DNA of 34,903 nt from Thiohalobacter sp. (GTDB taxonomy: Bacteria > Pseudomonadota > Gammaproteobacteria > DSM-19610), in assembly GCA_026984515.1 (NCBI GenBank), contig JALSRZ010000165.1, positions 1 to 34,903 of the forward strand, in the 5' to 3' direction. Below are positions 8,610 to 16,027 of this stretch, one piece after another. Numbering within the stretch: the stretch's first letter is position 1; every line of letters begins with the position of its first letter. Both the position numbers and the translations under genes were made by a program. The notes below the pieces were generated by a model. The model ran no database searches and was not told the DNA's origin. It saw only the letters and a list, made by a program, of their open reading frames with translations.

Positions 8610-8791
8610 TAGCCCGCATTTCTCACCGGGTTCCGTAGCGAGGCGGTGGCAGGTCGTGTGATCAGCGGCGTTCGCGACCGAGGGCCGCACAGGCGTAGTC
8701 GACACGATGTCGAGCAGCCCGACCGAGTGAACGCCGCCTGGCGCGCGGCATGACGCCGCCGCAGCAGGAAGTCGGTGAGCAATGCGGGCTA
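8610..8791 (-). mobile_element. 182-bp MITE-like palindromic element, copy 1 (full length)
   Basis: A 182-bp unit bounded by inverted repeats, TAGCCCGCATTTCTCACC at the left and its complement with one mismatch (GAGCAATG) at the right. It is the reverse complement of copy 2 at 15846-16027, with about seven mismatches by eye. The interior contains nested inverted repeats and a central hairpin TCGACA-CGA-TGTCGA. It has no credible coding frame, so it looks like a non-autonomous, MITE-like element. It sits between the patatin gene, whose stop is 13 bases from the right end, and the glutaredoxin-like gene. Both ends terminate in TA, which would fit a TA-target element, but no longer target duplication is obvious. 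Confidence 0.8.
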
Positions 8792-8804
8792 GTGCCTGGC
8801 GGGC

Positions 8805-9974
8805 TTATTCACTCAGCAGCAGTTCCCGTATTTCCTCCTGTGCGGTCAGGCCGTCCCGGTAGCCCAGTTCCATCAGTTCCCGGCAAAAACCGGGTTCAAA
8901 CAGCAGGTAACTGACCAGTGGCCGGCCTTCCTGCGTCAGTGCGCCGAGTCCCTTGAGCAACAGCCGCACCGAGCGCGGGAAATCGACGGCGTGGCGCTGG
9001 GCAATCTCGCGCACGTCCCGGCTGGGCGAGATGGCGAGGAACTCGATCGGGCGCAGGGTGGTGTCGTCCAGTTCGACGCGTTTGTCCGGCACTTCGGTGA
9101 GCATGTGGTTGATGCGGTTCATGCGTTCGATGTCGGCATCCAGGCTGTCCATGAACAGGGTGTCGAGCATATAACCGGTAATCTGCCCGATGCTCGGGTA
9201 GGGGACGCTGGCCCCGGCCAGCGGCGCGGTGTCCGGCGTCGGGTTGCGCACTCCGATGATCAGCAGACGGTTGGCGCCCAGGTGCAGGGCCGGGCTCAGG
9301 GGGGTGCTTTCGCGCATGGAGCCGTCACCGTGGTATTCATTGTTCAGCCACACCGCGGGAAAAACCAGCGGGATGGCGGAGGAGGCCATCAGGTGATCGA
9401 TGCTGATTTCTTCTTCGATACCGAAACGGCGTGTGCGCTGCCAGGGCAGCAGACCATCGACGCCCTGGAAGTAGCTGATGGAATGGCCGCTGCTGTAGCT
9501 GGACGCCGTGATGGCCAGCGCCCGCAGCGCGCCGGAGTCAATGGCATGCTGGATACGCGCCAGCCGGATATGGCTTTCGATAAAGCTGCGTTGCGGGCTG
9601 TTGTCGAGCAGTGCGCGCGGCGAGGAGGTGCCCAGGCTGGCGGTAACAAAAGCGGCGGCCCAGCGTGCGCCGCTTTTTATGGCGGTCCAGGCGTCTGTGT
9701 AGAAAATCTTGTCGCAACTGAAGTTCTCCCAGATCCCGGTCAGGCGCGTGACGCCCTCGGAAAAGCGGGTGGCGTTACTGGCCAGTATGGCGGCGTTCAG
9801 CGCCCCGGAAGAGGTTCCGCAGATGACCGGGAAGGGGTTGGTGGTATCGTCCGGCAGTATTTCCGCAATGGCCTTGAGTACGCCGGCCTGGTAGGCGTTA
9901 CGCGCACCGCCGCCGGGAAGAATCAGCCCCGGCATGGCCGGTTCGTTTTTCTTTTTTCGTGAAAACCAGTACAT
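8805..9974 (-). CDS. Patatin-like phospholipase family protein
   Basis: A 389-residue patatin-like acyl hydrolase. The oxyanion motif is 'LPGGGARNAYQAGVLKAI' (residues 19-36), the nucleophile elbow is 'CGTSSGALNAA' (S55 in GTSSG), and the catalytic dyad aspartate lies in 'YHGDGSM' (D217-G218). The MASSAIP motif preceding it is also typical. Such proteins hydrolyse phospholipids or neutral lipids; substrate and target are unknown. There is no signal peptide, so cytosolic or membrane-peripheral action is expected. The short N-terminus is rich in lysine (SRKKKN). ATG 9974 is the start, with only a weak AGAG upstream. It is monocistronic in appearance: a REP-like palindrome lies upstream and a MITE-like element 13 bases downstream. 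Confidence 0.88.
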   Translation of the reverse strand: MYWFSRKKKNEPAMPGLILPGGGARNAYQAGVLKAIAEILPDDTTNPFPVICGTSSGALNAAILASNATRFSEGVTRLTGIWENFSCDKIFYTDAWTAIKSGARWAAAFVTASLGTSSPRALLDNSPQRSFIESHIRLARIQHAIDSGALRALAITASSYSSGHSISYFQGVDGLLPWQRTRRFGIEEEISIDHLMASSAIPLVFPAVWLNNEYHGDGSMRESTPLSPALHLGANRLLIIGVRNPTPDTAPLAGASVPYPSIGQITGYMLDTLFMDSLDADIERMNRINHMLTEVPDKRVELDDTTLRPIEFLAISPSRDVREIAQRHAVDFPRSVRLLLKGLGALTQEGRPLVSYLLFEPGFCRELMELGYRDGLTAQEEIRELLLSE

Positions 9975-10062
9975 GAACAGACTCTTTGCTGTATTTCAGT
10001 CCGGCAGGGCGCGGATCAACACATTGTTCCGGCGCTTTCAGGATGCCGGCAGGGTGAGTGTA

Positions 10063-10091
10063 CTGGATTCCGGCAGGCGCCGGAATGACGG
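10063..10091. repeat. REP-like extragenic palindrome, inverted copy
   Basis: The core 'ATTCCGGCAGGCGCCGGAAT' is an imperfect palindrome; read on the minus strand it gives GTCATTCCGGC...GCCGGAATCCAG. It is the same family as the palindrome at 3608-3635. A weaker relative ('CCGGCGC...GATGCCGGCAGG') lies just before it at about 10029-10053. It lies just beyond the stop of the conserved unknown gene ending at 10101. Confidence 0.6.
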
Positions 10092-10100
10092 CTAAACGGG

Positions 10101-11081
10101 TTAGTTGGTGCGGGTGACATTGAGTTCAATATAGTAGGTCGCCATGGTTTCGTCCTCCCGTTCGGTCCGCGCTTCGTCGCGCCGCAGCGCGGCCTCGACA
10201 CGCGCCGCCTGGATAGCGTCCCGGTCCAGTATTTGCGGGTACAGGCGGAAGTGCCGGTCCACCTCCAGCGCACGCGCTGCAGCCAGCTGTTCGAAGCGTT
10301 CGCGCGCCGGGCGGTCGAGGTCCTGCAACAGTAACTGGCAGGGCGCCTGCCAGGCGAGGAAATCCCGCACCAGCCGCTGCTGGGGCGTTGACCAGCCATC
10401 TTCCTGCAGGAAGTAGCGGGGAAAGTCCGTGGCCGGCAGGGTGCGTTTTTCCAGCCCGGCCTGCAGGTGAATGCCTTGCAGGCCGATACCGGATCCATCG
10501 GGACAACGCCTGAACCACTGGGCTGCAGGCGTTTGCCCCGCGCGTTCGTTGACCAGTTGTGTCAGGTACTGCCCTGCCTGGCAGTCCGTCCCGGCGAGAC
10601 CGGTCAGCGTTTCCGTCGCCGAAGAACGGAAATGCCTGTGGCAGGCCTGGCCGGCCCGCCAGTCGATAAAACAGTCCAGTTCGAGCAGGCTGTGTTCGGT
10701 TGCGCTGTTCAGCAGTGCGAGCGGCCTGTCCTGCTGGTCCAGCAGCCAGAGTTCGGTCGTGTCCCGCAGTGGAAAAGGTACGTCGGTATGGTGCTGTAAC
10801 AGGTATTCATAGACCTGTGCGCCGCACTGTTCCAGGACCCTGAAATCTTCCGAGGGGTAGATGGCGCCGCGCTTCAATCCGGCCTGTTGTGACCAGCTGC
10901 CGTAGCGGATTTCGCTGGTCTGCACCGGGATATGGTCGTCGATATCGCTGACCAGTTCCGGGTCCCGTACATAGATGTCCCAGTGCAGGCCGTCGGTGGT
11001 CACCGCTTCGGCGCCCGCGTGGGTGATGATGTTCATTACCCCGCGGAACGGGTTGAGGAGTCGTTGTGAGTGACACTCCAA
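10101..11081 (-). CDS. Conserved protein of unknown function
   Basis: A 326-residue protein I do not recognise as a named family. It begins with a segment reading 'NPFRGVMNIITHAGAEAV' followed by 'DGLHWDIYVRDPEL', continues through a mixed region rich in Leu, Gln and Arg, and ends in a charged, probably helical tail ('ALRRDEARTERED') plus a short beta-like end 'YYIELNVTRTN'. It has seven cysteines, no signal peptide and no membrane segment, so it is probably cytosolic. The start is uncertain: TTG 11081 keeps the 'NPFRGVM' segment, and ATG 11036 is the alternative; neither has a clear ribosome binding site. It is the last gene of an apparent operon after rluA and the DUF3581 gene, 10 bases behind the latter. 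Confidence 0.6.
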   Translation of the reverse strand: MECHSQRLLNPFRGVMNIITHAGAEAVTTDGLHWDIYVRDPELVSDIDDHIPVQTSEIRYGSWSQQAGLKRGAIYPSEDFRVLEQCGAQVYEYLLQHHTDVPFPLRDTTELWLLDQQDRPLALLNSATEHSLLELDCFIDWRAGQACHRHFRSSATETLTGLAGTDCQAGQYLTQLVNERAGQTPAAQWFRRCPDGSGIGLQGIHLQAGLEKRTLPATDFPRYFLQEDGWSTPQQRLVRDFLAWQAPCQLLLQDLDRPARERFEQLAAARALEVDRHFRLYPQILDRDAIQAARVEAALRRDEARTEREDETMATYYIELNVTRTN

Positions 11082-11091
11082 GGCGGGTGAA

Positions 11092-11814
11092 TCAGCTTGC
11101 CAGGTTCTGTTTGCGAGAGGTGTAGCTGTCGACCATGTCCTGTACCCGGTCGGCGTCGTAGGCGCGTAATCCGCTGATCACCATTGCTTTCTCGCCCCGG
11201 CCCACTTCTTCGCCGTCGGACTTCAGGCAGAATTCCAGGCGCACGTTGCCGCGTTTGCCGTCGACTTCGAGGACGGGCCGGGTCAGCTCGAGTTCAGGGT
11301 CGCTGAAATCCAGCCGGTCCAGGTCGATGGCCATGCTTTCATAGATGACCAGCGGACGATCCGGGTTGATCATCACCTGCTGTTCCGCCATCAGGGGGAC
11401 CAGGATATGCGGAAAGGTCTGCCCGGAAAAGCGCACGTAACGGCTGGTGAGGTCGCGAATCAGTTCGCGGTCACGGGTGGTTTCGCCGGAGCGTTCCAGG
11501 CTGAGATATTTCCTGCCGTTGCCGTCGACGATATCCAGCGTTGCAGCCGTGGTGTCCGGGAAATCCAGCGCCACCCCGTCATTGACCATACCGGAGAAGA
11601 CAAAGCGCATTTTCTGGCTCAGCCCGCACTTTGCCAGTACCAGTGAGAACAGCAGGTCACCGGGGACACAGAAACGTTTTGCATCCGGGTCGTGGATGGG
11701 GTTGAAGTCGCCGGCGATGTGCTTGGCAAAATCGCTGGCCTGCTGGCGCGAGAAGCTGACCCTGGAATGGTCTTCCGAGTAATAGTCTTCCAGTAACATG
11801 GGTTTCTGTTTCAT
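11092..11814 (-). CDS. DUF3581 family protein
   Basis: A 240-residue protein of the DUF3581 family, found mainly in gammaproteobacteria, function not established. Diagnostic text is 'FAKHIAGDFNPIHDPDAKRFCVPGDLLFSLVL', followed by 'GLSQKMRFVFSGMV'. The 'DFNPIH' motif recalls the MaoC/hot-dog hydratase active site, where Asp and His act on acyl-CoA. A hot-dog acyl-thioester enzyme is therefore possible, but unproven. No membrane segment is seen. ATG 11814 begins one base after the rluA stop (TAG-G-ATG), indicating translational coupling; ATG 11799 is a second possible start. The conserved unknown gene follows 10 bases downstream. Confidence 0.75.
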   Translation of the reverse strand: MKQKPMLLEDYYSEDHSRVSFSRQQASDFAKHIAGDFNPIHDPDAKRFCVPGDLLFSLVLAKCGLSQKMRFVFSGMVNDGVALDFPDTTAATLDIVDGNGRKYLSLERSGETTRDRELIRDLTSRYVRFSGQTFPHILVPLMAEQQVMINPDRPLVIYESMAIDLDRLDFSDPELELTRPVLEVDGKRGNVRLEFCLKSDGEEVGRGEKAMVISGLRAYDADRVQDMVDSYTSRKQNLAS

Positions 11815-11815
11815 C

Positions 11816-12478
11816 CTAAAAAGGTGTCGTACATTCAAAGTTCATGAATTCCCGGGTTTGCGGGTGCGGGAAGGCCAGTGCTTCCGCGTGCAGCATCAGA
11901 CGCTCGCTGCCGTCCTCTCCATCTGCGTACAGCCGGTCACCCAGGATGCCGTGCCCCAGGGCCCGCAGGTGGACGCGCAACTGGTGCGTGCGGCCGGTGC
12001 GCGGCCGGAGTTCGACCCGGGTCGAGTGCCGGTTACGTTTGATAACCCTGAAACTGGTGGTGGACGGTTTACCGTTTTCGCGGTCGACCTTCTGCCGGGG
12101 CCGGTTGGGCCAGTCGGCGGACAGGGGCAGGTTGATTTCACCCTCGGCCGCCTGCATGCAGCCGGCAACCACCGCGATATAGCGTTTCTGCACCCTGCGT
12201 TCCTGGAACAGCAGGCTGAGTTTGCGGTGTGTCGCCCGGTCCAGTGCCATCACCATGATCCCCGATGTCTCCATGTCCAGGCGGTGCACCGTGACGGCGT
12301 CGGGACAGGCGACCTGTACCCTCGTGGCCATGCAGTCCTGCCTGGAGGCGCCGCGGCCCGGCACCGACAGCAGGCCGGCGGGTTTGTTCACTACCAGCAG
12401 GGCTTCATCCCGGTAAAGGAGGTCCAGTCCGGTATCCGCCGGGGGGCTGTACGGCTTCAATGTTCTTGATCCTGGCAT
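11816..12478 (-). CDS. rluA: Dual-specificity tRNA/23S rRNA pseudouridine synthase RluA
   Basis: RluA isomerises uridine to pseudouridine in 23S rRNA (U746 in E. coli) and in tRNA anticodon loops (U32). The 220-residue product matches E. coli RluA (219) throughout. It has 'VVNKPAGLLSVPGR', the catalytic motif 'VHRLDMETSGIMVMAL' with nucleophile D68, 'LPLSADWPNRPRQKV', 'TGRTHQLRVHLRALGHGILGD' and the C-terminal 'LLHAEALAF'-type segment ('MLHAEALAFPHP'). There is no S4 domain at the N-terminus, as expected for RluA rather than RluC or RluD. ATG 12478 is the start. It heads an operon with the DUF3581 gene and the conserved unknown gene, and is divergent from yheS, whose ATG is 90 bases away. Confidence 0.93.
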   Translation of the reverse strand: MPGSRTLKPYSPPADTGLDLLYRDEALLVVNKPAGLLSVPGRGASRQDCMATRVQVACPDAVTVHRLDMETSGIMVMALDRATHRKLSLLFQERRVQKRYIAVVAGCMQAAEGEINLPLSADWPNRPRQKVDRENGKPSTTSFRVIKRNRHSTRVELRPRTGRTHQLRVHLRALGHGILGDRLYADGEDGSERLMLHAEALAFPHPQTREFMNFECTTPF

Positions 12479-12568
12479 CGCGTCTGAACAGGCACGGCCA
12501 GTTTATCCCGCTGCGCCGTTATTCTCCAGTGATAACGCAGCTTGCAGAGGCCGGGTTACAATCACGGC

Positions 12569-14476
12569 ATGTTAAATTTCAGTGATCTTGCCTTGCGGCG
12601 CGGTACCCGCTTGCTGTTCGAGCACGCCAGCCTGCAGATCCATCCCGGGCAGAAAGTCGGGATTACGGGTGCCAACGGTTGCGGCAAATCGAGCCTGTTT
12701 GCGCTGCTGCTCGACGAGCTGCATGCGGATTCGGGGGACCTGCGGCGCCCGGCGGACTGGGTCATCGCGCACGTCGCACAGGAAACCGCTGCGGACGACC
12801 AGGCCGCGATCGACTACGTGCTGGACGGGGATGCCGAGCTGCGCGCGGTCCAGGCCCGGCTGGCACAGGCGGAGCAGGATAACCAGGGTGCACGCCTGGC
12901 GGTGCTGCACGAGCAGCTGGAAGGCATCGGCGCCTATACGGCACACAGCCGAGCCGCGCAGCTGCTGCACGGCCTGGGGTTCAGCAGTGCCGACGAAACC
13001 CGGCCGGTGCGTGAATTTTCCGGCGGCTGGCGCATGCGCCTCAGCCTGGGTCGGGCACTGATGTGTCGTTCCGACCTGTTGTTGCTGGACGAACCCACCA
13101 ATCACCTGGACCTGGACGCGGTCATCTGGCTGGAAGGGTGGATGCGCAGCTACCGTGGCACCTTGCTGCTGATATCACACGACCGCGACTTCCTGGATAA
13201 CGTCTGCGGCCACATCCTGCACATGGAGCAGCAGCGCATCACCCTGTACAGCGGTAACTATTCCGCCTTCGAACGGGTGCGCGCCGAGCGCCTTGCCGCC
13301 CGGCAGGCTGAATACCGCAAACAGCAGCGGGAGGTCGCCCATATCCGTTCCTATGTCGAGCGCTTTCGCGCCAAGGCGACAAAGGCGCGCCAGGCGCAGA
13401 GTCGCCTGAAGGCCTTGCAGCGTATGGAGCAGATCGCCCCGGCGCACGTGGATTCACCGTTTCATTTCAGTTTTCGGGCGGCCGAAAAAATGCCGGCCCC
13501 GTTGCTGAAGCTGAATGAGGTTGCGGCGGGCTATGCCAGCGAACGTATCTTCCAGCAGGTGAACCTGGTGCTGGCACCCGGTGATCGCATCGGTCTGCTG
13601 GGTCCCAATGGCGCGGGCAAGTCCACACTCATCAAACTGCTGGCAGGCGCACTGCCGGCGCAGCAGGGCGAGTACGTTGCCGCAAAAGAGCTGAAAACCG
13701 GGTATTTCGCCCAGCACCAGCTGGAGCAACTGCAGGCCGGGCATTCAGCGCTGGAACACCTGCAGCAGCTGGACCCGCAGGCGCGTGAACAGTCGCTGCG
13801 CGATTACCTCGGCGGGTTCGGGTTTTCCAGTGAGCAGGCACAGATGCCGGTGGGGCCCTTTTCAGGTGGTGAGAAAGCCAGGCTGGTGCTGGCGCTGCTG
13901 GTATACCAGCGTCCCAACCTGTTATTGCTGGACGAGCCGACCAATCACCTGGATCTCGACATGCGCCAGGCACTGGCCCTGGCCCTGCAGGAGTATGGCG
14001 GTGCCGTGGTGCTGGTGTCGCACGATCGCCACCTGCTGCGCATCACCTGTGACCGACTGGTGCTGGTGCACGATGGATGTGTGGACGATTTCCCGCTCAG
14101 CCTGGACGAATATCCGCAGTGGCTAAGCGAACAGGGACGCGCTGAAAAGCGTGTGCCGCAGCAGGGCAACCGCCCCGGGGGCGCCGCTACACGGAAGGAA
14201 ACCCGGCGCCTGCAGGCCGAGCAGCGCAAGCAGTTGCAGCCGCTGCGTAAAAAAGTAAGCGAGGCCGAGACCGAGCTGGAGCGTCTGCACGCCCGGCAAC
14301 AGCAGCTGGAGAGCGAACTGGCCAGTCCCGAACTCTACGACGGGGAAAACAGGGAGCGCCTGAAAACGCTGTTGCTGGAGAAGGCGGAACTGGATGGCCG
14401 TTGCGCGCGCGTGGAAGCCGACTGGCTGGAAGCGAGCGAACAACTGGACGTCCTGCGGACGGAGCTGGCGCTGTAG
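12569..14476 (+). CDS. yheS: ABC-F family ATPase YheS
   Basis: ABC-F proteins are soluble twin-ATPase factors that bind the ribosome E site and influence translation. The 635-residue product aligns with E. coli YheS end to end. The first nucleotide-binding domain has Walker A 'GANGCGKSS' (34-42), signature 'FSGGWRMRL' and Walker B 'LLLLDEPTNHLDLDAV'. An inter-domain linker follows with 'YVERFRAKATKARQAQSR'. The second has 'GLLGPNGAGKST', 'FSGGEKARLVLALLVYQRPNLLLLDEPTNHLD' and 'SHDRHLLR'. The C-terminal 100 residues form a charged coiled coil. ATG 12569 is chosen because the protein then starts 'MLNFSDLALRRG' like relatives, although a TTG frame opens 27 bases earlier. Confidence 0.94.
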   Translation: MLNFSDLALRRGTRLLFEHASLQIHPGQKVGITGANGCGKSSLFALLLDELHADSGDLRRPADWVIAHVAQETAADDQAAIDYVLDGDAELRAVQARLAQAEQDNQGARLAVLHEQLEGIGAYTAHSRAAQLLHGLGFSSADETRPVREFSGGWRMRLSLGRALMCRSDLLLLDEPTNHLDLDAVIWLEGWMRSYRGTLLLISHDRDFLDNVCGHILHMEQQRITLYSGNYSAFERVRAERLAARQAEYRKQQREVAHIRSYVERFRAKATKARQAQSRLKALQRMEQIAPAHVDSPFHFSFRAAEKMPAPLLKLNEVAAGYASERIFQQVNLVLAPGDRIGLLGPNGAGKSTLIKLLAGALPAQQGEYVAAKELKTGYFAQHQLEQLQAGHSALEHLQQLDPQAREQSLRDYLGGFGFSSEQAQMPVGPFSGGEKARLVLALLVYQRPNLLLLDEPTNHLDLDMRQALALALQEYGGAVVLVSHDRHLLRITCDRLVLVHDGCVDDFPLSLDEYPQWLSEQGRAEKRVPQQGNRPGGAATRKETRRLQAEQRKQLQPLRKKVSEAETELERLHARQQQLESELASPELYDGENRERLKTLLLEKAELDGRCARVEADWLEASEQLDVLRTELAL

Positions 14477-14540
14477 GCCGGGCCGAGCCGCTTGTACCGC
14501 AAACCGTGGCGGGGTAAGCGCGGACGCTGACCGACCGGAT

Positions 14541-15044
14541 TTACAGGATGTCTTCTATAAACCACGCTGAAAAGGCATGTCGACCGCTGACGCCTGATTT
14601 TCTGTAGATGGCCGAAGCCTGCTGCCGAACCGTTTTTTCCTGTGTGTTCCTGAGCATGGCAATTTCCTTCAGGCTAAGGCCTTTCAACAGTAACCAGCCG
14701 ATCTCCGCCTCGCTGTCCGTTAGCGCCCACTCGGCAAACTGCCGGCTGACTACATTCCCCAGGTTTTTGCGGGCTTCGAGCACATATTTCCGGGGTGGCG
14801 TACGGGGGTTACCGATGCTTTCCAGTTCCTGGTGCAGGGACAGGATTTTCAGACGCTGCTGTCGCAGCCCCCATAGCAGCCAGGCAATCGCGAGCATCGA
14901 TATCGCGACGATCAGGGCTTCCTTGAGCATATGCCCGCGGTCGGCGCCGTGGGCGAGATCGGCCACCAGGTCAAGCCCGTTGGCAGCCGCGACGATGAAA
15001 AAGACAAAAATCAGGACGGTTTCCCGGGTCCGGGCGCTGTACAT
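14541..15044 (-). CDS. Membrane-anchored LuxR-type transcriptional regulator
   Basis: A 167-residue protein with two predicted membrane segments (about residues 9-27, 'TVLIFVFFIVAAANGLDLV', and 42-60, 'EALIVAISMLAIAWLLWGL'), a short linker helix, and a C-terminal LuxR/GerE helix-turn-helix (about 105-167). The HTH is recognisable from 'LTDSEAEIGWLLLKGLSLKEIA' and 'NTQEKTVRQQASAIYRKSGVSGR', the usual LuxR pattern. There is no receiver or autoinducer domain, so signals would be sensed in the membrane or by the short loop between the helices. ATG 15044 has no strong ribosome binding site. It is divergent from the cytochrome b-like gene, and a perfect inverted repeat lies between them; regulation of that neighbour is a reasonable inference. 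Confidence 0.8.
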   Translation of the reverse strand: MYSARTRETVLIFVFFIVAAANGLDLVADLAHGADRGHMLKEALIVAISMLAIAWLLWGLRQQRLKILSLHQELESIGNPRTPPRKYVLEARKNLGNVVSRQFAEWALTDSEAEIGWLLLKGLSLKEIAMLRNTQEKTVRQQASAIYRKSGVSGRHAFSAWFIEDIL

Positions 15045-15091
15045 ATAGTGGTGGCCTGTTAAAACAATGGCTTATGATATCGGGCATTTGT

Positions 15092-15118
15092 CCCATGCGG
15101 TAGCATTTATCGCATGGG
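15092..15118. promoter_or_regulatory. Perfect inverted repeat in the divergent LuxR/cytochrome b intergenic region (candidate operator)
   Basis: Arms CCCATGCG (15092-15099) and CGCATGGG (15111-15118) are perfectly complementary and separated by 11 bases. The arm centres are 19 bases apart, about two helical turns, which suits a dimeric HTH regulator. It lies in the 140-base divergent region, 48 bases upstream of the regulator ATG and 67 bases upstream of the cytochrome ATG. That it is the operator of the adjacent LuxR-type protein is inference. Confidence 0.45.
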
Positions 15119-15184
15119 TCCGATGATTCCTGACCAATAATACCGGATAGTAGCCGCAACACTGCAATCAACGAGGACGACAGG

Positions 15185-15841
15185 ATGACTCAGGAAATTC
15201 GGGTTTGGGATCCACTGGTCAGGATTTTTCACTGGAGCCTGGTGCTGGCCTTCACCATCGGCTACCTGACCGGGGAAGAAGAAAGCAACTGGCACATCTA
15301 CTCCGGGTATGCGGTGCTCGGACTCATCAGTTTCCGGGTGCTCTGGGGCTTCATCGGTACGCGTCACGCGCGTTTCAGTGATTTCATGGTGTCGCCGGGC
15401 ACAGCTGTGCAGTACCTGAAAGAGCTGCGCGCACAACATCCGCAACGGTATATCGGCCATAACCCGGCGGGCGGCTGGATGATTATGGCCCTGCTGGCGA
15501 CGCTTTTCGTGGTCAGCATCAGCGGACTCAAGGTATACGCCATCGAGGAAGGACTGGGTCCACTGGCCGGTGCGCCCTCGACCCTGGCAGTGATCAGTGT
15601 GGCCCGCGCGGATGATGACGATGACAGTGCGGACGAGCCATCAGTGAGCGGGCACAGTGGGGAATCGGCAGGGGAGGAGTTCTGGGAGGAAATTCACGAA
15701 GCCTCGGCAAACTTCATGCTGTTGCTGATTTTCCTGCACGTTGCCGGGGTCATCGTTTCCGGGCGACTGCACCACGAGAACCTGATCAGGGCCATGTTTA
15801 CAGGAAAGAAAAGCGCCGGGAGTGCTGCGCCCGGGGAATGA
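15185..15841 (+). CDS. Cytochrome b561 / b-type dihaem membrane protein
   Basis: A 218-residue protein of the prokaryotic cytochrome b561/Ni-Fe-hydrogenase cytochrome b fold: four membrane segments carrying histidine haem ligands. It begins with 'IRVWDPLVRIFHWSLV' (H16), then 'NWHIYSGY' (H37), and the last helix has 'FLHVAGVIVSGRLHH' (H185); H171 lies at the helix entry. Such proteins pass electrons between quinol and soluble or periplasmic cytochromes; the partner is not in the window. Between helices 3 and 4 is an unusual acidic insertion, 'RADDDDDSADEPSVSGHSG' (about residues 139-158), possibly a metal- or cytochrome-c-binding loop. ATG 15185 has GAGG about 8 bases upstream. A MITE-like element begins five bases after its stop. 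Confidence 0.85.
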   Translation: MTQEIRVWDPLVRIFHWSLVLAFTIGYLTGEEESNWHIYSGYAVLGLISFRVLWGFIGTRHARFSDFMVSPGTAVQYLKELRAQHPQRYIGHNPAGGWMIMALLATLFVVSISGLKVYAIEEGLGPLAGAPSTLAVISVARADDDDDSADEPSVSGHSGESAGEEFWEEIHEASANFMLLLIFLHVAGVIVSGRLHHENLIRAMFTGKKSAGSAAPGE

Positions 15842-15845
15842 TGTC

Positions 15846-16027
15846 TAGCCCGCATTTCTCACCGACTTCCTGCTGCGGCGGCGTCATGCCGCGCGCTAAG
15901 CGGCGTTCACTCGGTCGGGCTGCTCGACATCGTGTCGACTATGCCTGCGCGGCCCTCAGTCGCGAACGCCGCTTATCACACGACCTGCCACCGCCTCGCT
16001 ACGGAACCCGGTGAGAAATGCGGGCTA
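15846..16027 (+). mobile_element. 182-bp MITE-like palindromic element, copy 2 (full length)
   Basis: A complete copy with perfect 19-bp terminal inverted repeats (TAGCCCGCATTTCTCACCG). Internal inverted arms 'TAAGCGGCGTTC' and its near-complement flank a central hairpin TCGACA-TCG-TGTCGA, so most of the element could fold into one long imperfect hairpin. It fills the convergent space between the cytochrome b gene, whose stop ends at 15841, and the SlyB-like lipoprotein gene. The last three bases (CTA on this strand) are the TAG stop codon of the lipoprotein gene. Same length as copy 1, opposite orientation. Confidence 0.82.

Noticed and set aside
15092-15118. Inverted repeat read as a transcription terminator
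   Set aside because: No T-run follows on either strand and it lies between divergent gene starts, so an operator is more likely.
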